A stretch of DNA of 51,911 nt from an archaeon (GTDB lineage: Archaea > Nanobdellota > Nanobdellia > SCGC-AAA011-G17 > GW2011-AR17). The notes beneath the pieces were generated by a model. It saw only the letters and a program-made list of their open reading frames with translations. It searched no databases and was not told the DNA's origin. The position numbers and the translations under genes are program-made. Shown piece by piece: positions 36,039 to 43,377 of this stretch. Location of the stretch: contig JABHZQ010000007.1 of assembly GCA_018656555.1 (NCBI GenBank), forward strand, positions 1 to 51,911, given 5' to 3'. Within the stretch, counting starts at the first letter, position 1, and each line of letters starts with the position of its first letter.

Positions 36039-37981
36039 TGGAACAATTACAAAGATTAATTCAAGAGAGTGGCTTAGAAGATCAAGCTGCATGTAAAGAT
36101 AATATTTTGATGTTAGGAAATTCACTTTTTGAAGCTTTTGGAATAAATGGTGGATTGGAAACAGATTATGAGAGAGGTTATGAAAAAGCAAGAGAATTTT
36201 TAGGAAGAGTTTGTGGTGTTTTTGATGATCCTACTCACTTAGTTAGAATAGCACCATTTGCTTATGCTTTCTTAGGAGAGGAGATGTTTAATAGAACTTT
36301 AGATGTTGTTTTACAAAAAGCAAGAGATAATCCTGATGACCGATCAATTTTAGATCAAGTTTTTAGTGGTGCTACTTTATTGAGACCTGAACTTAGAGCG
36401 GCCTTTTTATCTGATATTAGTGCAGCAGATGTTTTAGATGATGGACTTTTTGGTATTGATGATTATATTTCAGATGTTGATCCTAGTTTACAATTTGAAA
36501 GTGCAGATGCATTTCCAAGTCAGTTTACAACTGCTAATGTTAGGAAAGCTACTGAGTTACTTGGAAAATATTTACAGATGGGTGTTTTTCGTTCTGGAGT
36601 AGGTTTTACTGAGAATTTTGAAGCATTAAATCAAAGTATGGAAGGGTTTGGATATTTGATGGAAAGATCTACTGATGATTTAACTTTAATTGTTACAAGG
36701 GATCCTGTAAAGTTTATGTCTATGGGTTTAGGTAATGTTGCTTTTACAGATAGAATTACTGCGCGACCTCAAGGTGATGGTGATCAAAAAGATTTTAGAT
36801 ATCCTGGAACTGTTCTTGTTGATGATGATGTATCTTTACAAGAGGTTCAAAGATTCTATGCAGATGCTACAGTTGTCTATCTTAATAGAGATGTTCCTAC
36901 TGGATTTGAGCATTTAGTTGTTGGTGATGATGAAGATGTTATTGGAGCCCATTTAAGATTTATTTCAAAGAATCGGAAAGAAGGCTTGGTTCATCTTGGA
37001 GCTATGTTAGAGGCAGAAGTTAGAAATGCTGAAGATTTAGTTAGTAGAGGGAATGAATATTTCTTAGATGTAAGAAAAGGATTAGAAGATTTAGGAAGAA
37101 GAGATCTTATTGATAGAATGGTTGAAGCTGGAGGATATAGTGTTCCTCACAGAACTGATGCTAATTTAATGGTTTTAGTTTCTCCTAAAAGAAAAGATTT
37201 AGCAGATATATTTGAAGGAAGAGCTGGAGCGGATAAGAGAATGATGTTTTATAGAGAATTGCCTACTATTGAAGATACTGGAATGCCTTTTGTTTTTGTG
37301 ACAACTGAAGCAATACCTCAAAGTGAAATACTTGCAGCTTATCCTTCTGCAACTATCTTGTATGTTGCTGAGAATGATGCTAAGGAAAAAGCAATTTTAG
37401 CGGTTGATGAGAATGCTTTTGTTGTTAATGAAAAAACTGTTGCACCAAGAGGTAGGTTTAGAGGTACAGATAAAGGTAGAGTTGGAGATTGGGTTGTTAA
37501 TAGTTTCTTTGATAGAATTGCAAGAGCAAGAGGAGAAGGAATTACTAGTATGTATGATATTGCAAGAGGAATATCTGATGAAGTGAAAGATAGAAGAGAT
37601 AAAATAATGTTTGCAACCCATCTTAGAGGTTTTTATGATGAAGCAGCCCCTTATTATCGACTGCAGGAACAATTTGGACAGATGCCATTAGTTTTGCAAT
37701 TGACTGATGGTGTTCTTATGGAAAGTTGTCCAACTGGTGGATGTTTTAATTTAGATGCACCAGACACTGGAGGTTGTTGTGGTGGGGGAAATCTTCCAGG
37801 AGTATTGATTGATTTTGCAATTGCATATAGAAAACAAGTAGGTGAAGAGAGGTTTATGCGGGAATTAACTGCATATCATGATGGAGACGTAAGAGAACCG
37901 TGGTATTTTGATAGTACCCACTATCAAAGACACTTTAAAGGTTTGACAGAAACAGCAGATCAAGATGGAATGATCTTATAA
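36038..37981 (+). CDS. 647-residue protein with internal duplication and CPTGGC Cys-rich motif
   Basis: Not recognised. The N-terminal 210 residues are helical. Two similar segments follow, at about residues 214-310 (LTLIVTRDPVKFMSMG ... YADATVVYLNRD) and 376-475 (LMVLVSPKRKDLADIF ... YPSATILYVAEND). Each looks like a small alpha/beta domain ending in a 'DE-x-(V/F)' strand. Near the C-terminus Cys564 and Cys569 (SCPTGGCFN) and Cys580-Cys581 (TGGCCGGG) form a Gly/Cys-rich loop that could hold a metal, an Fe-S cluster or a persulfide. The same CPTG-x-C motif opens the JAMM protein two genes on. Position directly after the desulfurase suggests a sulfur acceptor or scaffold; this is inference. 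Confidence 0.75.
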   Translation: MEQLQRLIQESGLEDQAACKDNILMLGNSLFEAFGINGGLETDYERGYEKAREFLGRVCGVFDDPTHLVRIAPFAYAFLGEEMFNRTLDVVLQKARDNPDDRSILDQVFSGATLLRPELRAAFLSDISAADVLDDGLFGIDDYISDVDPSLQFESADAFPSQFTTANVRKATELLGKYLQMGVFRSGVGFTENFEALNQSMEGFGYLMERSTDDLTLIVTRDPVKFMSMGLGNVAFTDRITARPQGDGDQKDFRYPGTVLVDDDVSLQEVQRFYADATVVYLNRDVPTGFEHLVVGDDEDVIGAHLRFISKNRKEGLVHLGAMLEAEVRNAEDLVSRGNEYFLDVRKGLEDLGRRDLIDRMVEAGGYSVPHRTDANLMVLVSPKRKDLADIFEGRAGADKRMMFYRELPTIEDTGMPFVFVTTEAIPQSEILAAYPSATILYVAENDAKEKAILAVDENAFVVNEKTVAPRGRFRGTDKGRVGDWVVNSFFDRIARARGEGITSMYDIARGISDEVKDRRDKIMFATHLRGFYDEAAPYYRLQEQFGQMPLVLQLTDGVLMESCPTGGCFNLDAPDTGGCCGGGNLPGVLIDFAIAYRKQVGEERFMRELTAYHDGDVREPWYFDSTHYQRHFKGLTETADQDGMIL

Positions 37982-38002
37982 TAAAATTTGGAGGCAAATA
38001 AA

Positions 38003-38692
38003 ATGGCTACATTAGGAGCATGTGGGGATGAAAGACCTGAAGATAGAAAAGCAGAGCAAAAAAGAGCAAAAAAAGTACATAAATTCAACGAGATAGGAGA
38101 GATGCCAATTACAATGGTTGCTTATCCTGGATGTATTGAAGGAGATAGAGTTCCTGTTTCTGTTAAAGGTGATGATAGAGCAGTTTTACTTTTTGGTACA
38201 GCAGACATGATTGCAAGATATGTAATTGGAGAAGAAGTTGCATTACCAAAAAAAGGTAAGGGTATTAAATCTATTCCTAAAGCACTTAGGGGACAAACAT
38301 TCAAAAGAAATGTTACTAGAAGATATGAAGAACCAGTTGAAAGAATTGGAGATGAAATGCATGGAACTGGTGGAGTTGGAGAATTAGCTAAGAGACAAAA
38401 TAAAACCTATAAGGGATATACTCTAAAAGCTAATGGTGACAGTTTAACTGCTGACTCTATTGTGAATAGTTACTTCACAGAGATGGTCTTTGTTGAGGGC
38501 CCAGAAGGTAGACCAGTACCTAAATCTGTTGATGACCTTGTTGCTGAAGATGTAAAAATCCTTAGAAAAGATCAGGAAGTTCATGTTTTAGGTGGAGTTG
38601 AAATGGTTATAACTGCGATTCTTGTTTCAGGACAATATGAACCTGCAGCAAAAACCCCTGCATATGGAGATGACATTACATCAAGAATATGA
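38003..38692 (+). CDS. 229-residue protein, candidate ubiquitin-like modifier precursor
   Basis: Starts at the ATG at 38,003 (MATLGACGDERPEDRK) behind GGAGG at 37,990-37,994. After a charged N-terminal segment come two similar-sized beta-rich parts, residues about 33-110 (MPITMVAYPGCIEGDRVPVSVKG...) and 135-210 (TYKGYTLKANGDSL ... LRKDQEVHVLGGVEM). The second part ends in LRKDQEVHVLGG, Gly197-Gly198, followed by a 31-residue extension; another GTGG lies at residues 121-124. A ubiquitin-like precursor cut after Gly-Gly by the JAMM protease would look like this, but the beta-grasp fold is not proven from sequence. Its stop overlaps the E2-like start (ATGA). Confidence 0.75.
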   Translation: MATLGACGDERPEDRKAEQKRAKKVHKFNEIGEMPITMVAYPGCIEGDRVPVSVKGDDRAVLLFGTADMIARYVIGEEVALPKKGKGIKSIPKALRGQTFKRNVTRRYEEPVERIGDEMHGTGGVGELAKRQNKTYKGYTLKANGDSLTADSIVNSYFTEMVFVEGPEGRPVPKSVDDLVAEDVKILRKDQEVHVLGGVEMVITAILVSGQYEPAAKTPAYGDDITSRI

Positions 38693-40137
38693 GTCTAGAA
38701 ACAACATTTTTAGATAGGATTGCTGAGAGGCAATCCTCTTTTGTATTATTTAAAGGTCAGGCTTATGCTATTACTGAAGATCCAATTAATGGAAATTTCT
38801 TGGATATTATGGGAAGCAGAATGGCTTTAGTTCCTTCTATGCCTTTTAGAGATTTTGAAAGGTTAGATGAACAACTTTATGGGGCTGATGTTGAAAACTA
38901 TTGTGCTAGATATGTTCGTGAAAAAATTGATAGTGAATTAAGAGCTGAAGATGAAGTAAGAAGAGAAACTTCTCGAATTAATACTTTAAAATATTTAATG
39001 GATAGATTATTACCTCATTTAGTTGCAAAAAAATATAGTTCTGATGAAATACTGTTACATGAGGTTCTTGGAACTGAAGTGGATAAAGGTCCTGTGGATC
39101 TAGCACGAGATGAAATAAGAGAAAAACTAAATCATGATTTTGGTGTTGAGGATATTGAAGTTGATGAAGATCCTGCTGAGAGAATGAGAGCTAATGTTTT
39201 GGCGAGAGAGAAAGGAGAGTTAGATAGAGCACCTTTAATGGGTGAAGCTGGAGAGTATGATTCTGTTTTACAGGCTGTTATAGGTAATCAACCAATTTAT
39301 GTTATGGATGGTAGATTGTATGCTCTTGAATCTCCGGGTGATATTGAAAGAGGAAAATTTACATTTGTTATGGGTGGTAGAGCTTATACTCCTTCAGAGA
39401 CAAGACTTCCAAGTTTAAGGGAAGTATCTCAAGAAATTTTGGAAAGGAGAAAAATGGTTTGGAGAATTGCTGCTCTTGAAAGGAGTCAAGATACTTTTGC
39501 AGGTATAAGAGATCAGATTCATACTGCAGAAGTTACTGAAAGACAGATGCATGAGTTGGCTAAGTTAGAAGAATTTGATTTAGGGAGTTGTGGTTTTGTT
39601 TTGAAAGATGGTTCTTATTATGTTTATTCAAGAGTTCCTAAGTTTGCAACACAAGATGGAAGAGATAAGGATGTTTTTTGGCCTTATGATGCAACAAGAG
39701 TTGCAATTAAGATTGGGTGGAGTGGGGGCCAAGCTCATAGTAGTGGTGATGGAGTTGTTATTGAGAAGAGAGAGTTTCATCCTTGTTTAAGAAATAGATC
39801 TAGTGGAGGGTGGAAAGGAATTTGTAACTTAACTCGGGGAGCGAGTGATTATGGAAAAACTCCTGCAGAGATGGTTAGAAAACTTTCTGATGCTGTTACT
39901 GTTATTACTGAACCTTTGTCAGAAATAAGTTTGAAAAGGCATGGGAGTCCAGGTAGTTATTCTTATTTTGGGGATAGTGTTGAGTCTATTTTAGGACAGG
40001 GTTCTCTAACAAGAGAAGAAGCTGAAGAACAAGGTTATGGTATTGTTGAAGTTATTGCAAAAACTTTGGAGTTAGAAGATTTACCAGAAATTGAAGAAGT
40101 GGAAGATGAGGGAGAGGATGGAAAAGTAGAGGAGTAA
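38689..40137 (+). CDS. E2 (ubiquitin-conjugating)-like protein
   Basis: 482 residues. Residues about 300-420 carry an E2-type pattern: LKDGSYYVYSRVPKF, DVFWPYDATRVAIKI (compare 'YPF.PP.V.F.T'), then FHPCLRNRSSGGWKGICNL with His364-Pro365 and the candidate catalytic Cys379 in GIC, as in the E2 signature 'HPN...G.IC', and a following helix (TPAEMVRKLSDAVTVITEP). The N-terminal 300 residues contain an internal duplication: FVLFKGQAYAITED...MALVPSMP (residues 18-65) and IYVMDGRLYALESP...AYTPSETRLPS (198-260). The C-terminus is acidic. The neighbouring E1-like and JAMM genes strongly support a conjugation role. The family assignment is from pattern, so it is probable but unproven. Confidence 0.78.
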   Translation: MSLETTFLDRIAERQSSFVLFKGQAYAITEDPINGNFLDIMGSRMALVPSMPFRDFERLDEQLYGADVENYCARYVREKIDSELRAEDEVRRETSRINTLKYLMDRLLPHLVAKKYSSDEILLHEVLGTEVDKGPVDLARDEIREKLNHDFGVEDIEVDEDPAERMRANVLAREKGELDRAPLMGEAGEYDSVLQAVIGNQPIYVMDGRLYALESPGDIERGKFTFVMGGRAYTPSETRLPSLREVSQEILERRKMVWRIAALERSQDTFAGIRDQIHTAEVTERQMHELAKLEEFDLGSCGFVLKDGSYYVYSRVPKFATQDGRDKDVFWPYDATRVAIKIGWSGGQAHSSGDGVVIEKREFHPCLRNRSSGGWKGICNLTRGASDYGKTPAEMVRKLSDAVTVITEPLSEISLKRHGSPGSYSYFGDSVESILGQGSLTREEAEEQGYGIVEVIAKTLELEDLPEIEEVEDEGEDGKVEE

Positions 40138-40141
40138 AAAA

Positions 40142-41923
40142 ATGGTTAAGAAGAAGAAGAAAAAGCAAGTAGATGATGAATGTCCTACTGGAGTATGTGG
40201 TTTAAATGGTGTACATAATGGTGGGTATGATGATGATGGTGATTTTGGTGATGAATTATTAGATATGGTTATGGGTGATGATGAGCCTAAAGTAGAAAAA
40301 GTTCCTGCTTTAGTTGATTTACTTCCTGCACAATTAGTAATTGAGGATAGGGCTTTACAGTTAGGTTATATGATTGGTCCTTTGACTCAACAGCATTATA
40401 AAAAAGCTTTAGAGGTTGGTGGATTTCTTATTGTTGATAGAGATGCTCCTGCCCATTATTTAGATTTTGCTATTCCTCATGGTTTACCTGTTACTTCAGG
40501 AACTGTTGTTATGGCTGATCATTATGATAATGTTGCTGTCGAGAATCGAGCTAATAATCAAAGAAATGGCACTCATCTAAAAATTGGTGCTATGTTTCAT
40601 ATTCATCCAAGTAAGGGAAATCAAGGTTTGTACCATAGTGGACAAGATGATGCTGCAAGTTTACAGTTACTTGGACGAATGGCAAAAACTACAAGAGTGG
40701 TTCATGAAGCTAAATTTCCTTTGTTTGAAGAGGCAATGAGAACAGAGTATGGTGAGGGCGAGTATGTTTTAAGAGGAGATGCTTTGAGTGATGCTATTCA
40801 GAGATTTGTTTATCCTGATGAACAAATGTTTAAAGAAGTTCTAAGAAGTTTTGGAATTAGAGTTCCAAGAGAGCTTAATAGAGATAAATTTTTAGGAAGA
40901 TTATTAGATACAATTGGAAAGGATACTCTTGAACCTAGAAAGGTGAATTATGCTGTTAGTTTTGTTTTTAATAATGGTGGAAAAGGACCTTATGTAAAAA
41001 TGACTGCTGAAGAGCGGTTTGCTATTTCAGGTAAGAAGAATGTTACTACTATTGATAATAGAAGTGGATTAAGTATAGTTAAATCTAATGTTGGAGTAAA
41101 TTTACCAACAGAGGAAGAAGTTTTGGCTCTTATTGCTGAGAGAGTTGTCTATAATCCTCCTAAGCCCCCTGCTAAAAAAGTTATTGGTGCAGGAGGAAGT
41201 CAAGGGGGATGGCAAAGTTGGGGTAGACAAGGTGTTGCTGGTGCTATTGGTCAATGGTTAGATGGTACAGGACAGGCTGGTGGTGCAATTCCTCTATCAG
41301 GAAGTAGTACTTATTATACTAGACCTGTAAGAAAAACTGTTGCTGAAAGAATTGCAAGTTTGGATGCATTGGTTCAAGCACAAGAACCAGATGATCAATC
41401 AGATGTATATGCAGAACTTATGGGTGAAGAGGTAGAACCTGTAAGAGCTAAACCAAAAGCTAAATCTAATCTTGATGTTATGGACAAAAGTGAAGAAGCA
41501 ACTTACACCAATGTGGAGATTATTGATCTTTTTGTTTTAAAGTTAGGAGCTTACATTACTGAAGCTAGACATAGTTGGGCAACTTATTCAACTTACCTTT
41601 ATGAATTGTTTGATGAGGGAATTGGAACCTATACAAAAAAAGATGGTTATGTGGGATTAAAAGATAGTGTTATGGAATTGGGTGAATTGGTTCAAGATAA
41701 TCCACAAATTGTTGAAAGACATACTCTGAGACCCTATAAATTTGGGCATGCAGGTGAAAATTTGATTAAAGAATATATGGCAGAGCGAGATGAGAGGACA
41801 GTTGACTTTATGTTATCTTTTGGTTTAGCTGCTGGATTCCCTGAAATGGATGCTGCTCTTGAAAGTTATGTGCAAGATGTGTTAGATTATGATCAAGAAG
41901 AAGCACCCGAAGGAGTAGAATGA
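40142..41923 (+). CDS. JAMM/JAB-domain metalloprotease
   Basis: 593 residues. The zinc peptidase motif is complete: Glu91 (LEVGGFLIV), His153 and His155 (MFHIHPS), Ser166 and Asp169 (HSGQDDAAS), the E...HxHP...SxxD signature of Rpn11- and Mov34-type deubiquitinases, with a slightly long loop between HxHP and S. The N-terminus is lysine-rich followed by ECPTGVCGLNG (Cys14, Cys19), echoing CPTGGC in the 647-residue protein. A Gly/Ser-rich linker (residues 340-400) leads to a helical C-terminal domain. Expected to mature a ubiquitin-like precursor or remove it from targets. Stop overlaps the E1-like start (ATGA). Confidence 0.88.
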   Translation: MVKKKKKKQVDDECPTGVCGLNGVHNGGYDDDGDFGDELLDMVMGDDEPKVEKVPALVDLLPAQLVIEDRALQLGYMIGPLTQQHYKKALEVGGFLIVDRDAPAHYLDFAIPHGLPVTSGTVVMADHYDNVAVENRANNQRNGTHLKIGAMFHIHPSKGNQGLYHSGQDDAASLQLLGRMAKTTRVVHEAKFPLFEEAMRTEYGEGEYVLRGDALSDAIQRFVYPDEQMFKEVLRSFGIRVPRELNRDKFLGRLLDTIGKDTLEPRKVNYAVSFVFNNGGKGPYVKMTAEERFAISGKKNVTTIDNRSGLSIVKSNVGVNLPTEEEVLALIAERVVYNPPKPPAKKVIGAGGSQGGWQSWGRQGVAGAIGQWLDGTGQAGGAIPLSGSSTYYTRPVRKTVAERIASLDALVQAQEPDDQSDVYAELMGEEVEPVRAKPKAKSNLDVMDKSEEATYTNVEIIDLFVLKLGAYITEARHSWATYSTYLYELFDEGIGTYTKKDGYVGLKDSVMELGELVQDNPQIVERHTLRPYKFGHAGENLIKEYMAERDERTVDFMLSFGLAAGFPEMDAALESYVQDVLDYDQEEAPEGVE

Positions 41924-43377
41924 CAAAAGAAGTACAAACTGGAATGATTGAAGAAGATCGATATAGAAGGCAGAAACTTATTTGGGGAGATGAAGGACAA
42001 GCAAAACTTGATAATGCAAAAGTTGCTGTTATTGGTCTTGGTCCTCAAGGAATTTATAGTGCCTTGTGTATGGCTGCTTTAGGTATTGGTAATATTGTTC
42101 TAGTTGATGGTAATAATAGTGATGTTGGAGAGATGTTCCTAGATATGGATGTTCCCCAAGGTGCAAGAGGAGATGTTTATCCTGAATTGTTAAGAAGAAT
42201 AAACGCTCAAATTGGTATTCAAGGTTATGCTACTAACTTAGAAAGTTCTATTGATCAATTAGCATTAAGTGGTGCGAATGTTATTGTTGATGCTACTAAT
42301 AACCAGAGATCTAAAAGATTAGCTCTTGCTTTTGGAAGAGAGAAAGATATTCCTGTGTTGAGTACTTCTTCAAGATGGGGTTATACTAAACTTATGTTGG
42401 GAAGTGAGGGAAAGGAGCCTGAAATGTTAATGCCAATGTTTGAAGGACATGAACAAGATCCATTAATGGCTTTGGTAATGGCTGGAATTGTAACTGAGAA
42501 AGTTAAGAAGTTAGCATTTGGAAGTTTGGATGAGGTTATTAGAGATCCAATTAGGTATAGACTTGGTGGGAAGAGGTTTGGATTTCCAGATGTAGATGAA
42601 GAGATACCTTTACCAAATTATGATTTGTATAGAGCATTGAATATTTTATTTTTAGGAGAGGGTGCATTAGGAAATTGGGCTACAATTGCAATGTCCCATT
42701 TAAGACCTGGAAGAGTTGATAAGGTCGACTATGATATCTTTGAATCACATAATATTAATAGACAGGTTTTGGCTTATGATGGAATTGATGCAGAAAAAGC
42801 TGCACACCTTGCTGAAAAATTAAGAAGGATGACAAAAGGTGCTACAGAGAGTGAAGGTTTTAATGTAAAGATTCTACCTGGTTTTTCTCTTGAAAGAGAG
42901 TATGATTATGTTTTTGATCTTGTTGATAATTTTTATACTAGGGCTGTGAATAGTGCTTTTGCTGTGAATAATCATATTCCTCTTGTTAGTGCTGGAGCAG
43001 GAGCACACGGTGGAAGATGGGATGTTCATGTTGAAGGAGAAACTCAATGTATGGGTTGTATGTTTGATATTTATGAAAGAGGAAGAGAGGAAGAGATTAT
43101 TAGAAGAGTTAGTTGTGCTGCTAATCCAAATCCTGCTGTTGTTATGAGTAATGCTATTGCTGGTGTTGCTGCTGTTTTAGAATTATTTAGTTTAGTGGAA
43201 CCTGAAAAATATGGTGGAGCATTTAATGGGGAGCAAACTTATAGGGCTGTGGGTAAGGTTAGGTTAGGTACTTCTCCTTCTAGAGGAGCTTGTGATTGTT
43301 ATTCTAATGAAGCTCCAAGTTTAGAGATTAGTGAGGCAGAGGTTGCAGCTTATACAGAGGCAGGAGGGGAGAAGTAA
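41920..43377 (+). CDS. Two-domain E1/ThiF-like activating enzyme
   Basis: 485 residues with two Rossmann domains of the ThiF/E1 family. Domain 1: YRRQKLIWGDEGQAKLDNAKVAVIGLGPQG, nucleotide loop at residues 39-44. Domain 2: LFLGEGALGNW, loop at 246-251, then VDYDIFESHNINRQVL with Asp270/Asp272 and Asn280-Arg281, the adenylation residues. CxxC (Cys377, Cys380) and CDC (Cys458, Cys460) are likely zinc ligands; Cys399 in VSCAANPNPAV is the best candidate for a thioester cysteine. The order of a first, less canonical domain and a second, complete domain resembles the inactive and active adenylation halves of eukaryotic E1. No ubiquitin-fold domain is seen. Activates the C-terminus of a ubiquitin-like protein with ATP. 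Confidence 0.88.
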   Translation: MTKEVQTGMIEEDRYRRQKLIWGDEGQAKLDNAKVAVIGLGPQGIYSALCMAALGIGNIVLVDGNNSDVGEMFLDMDVPQGARGDVYPELLRRINAQIGIQGYATNLESSIDQLALSGANVIVDATNNQRSKRLALAFGREKDIPVLSTSSRWGYTKLMLGSEGKEPEMLMPMFEGHEQDPLMALVMAGIVTEKVKKLAFGSLDEVIRDPIRYRLGGKRFGFPDVDEEIPLPNYDLYRALNILFLGEGALGNWATIAMSHLRPGRVDKVDYDIFESHNINRQVLAYDGIDAEKAAHLAEKLRRMTKGATESEGFNVKILPGFSLEREYDYVFDLVDNFYTRAVNSAFAVNNHIPLVSAGAGAHGGRWDVHVEGETQCMGCMFDIYERGREEEIIRRVSCAANPNPAVVMSNAIAGVAAVLELFSLVEPEKYGGAFNGEQTYRAVGKVRLGTSPSRGACDCYSNEAPSLEISEAEVAAYTEAGGEK

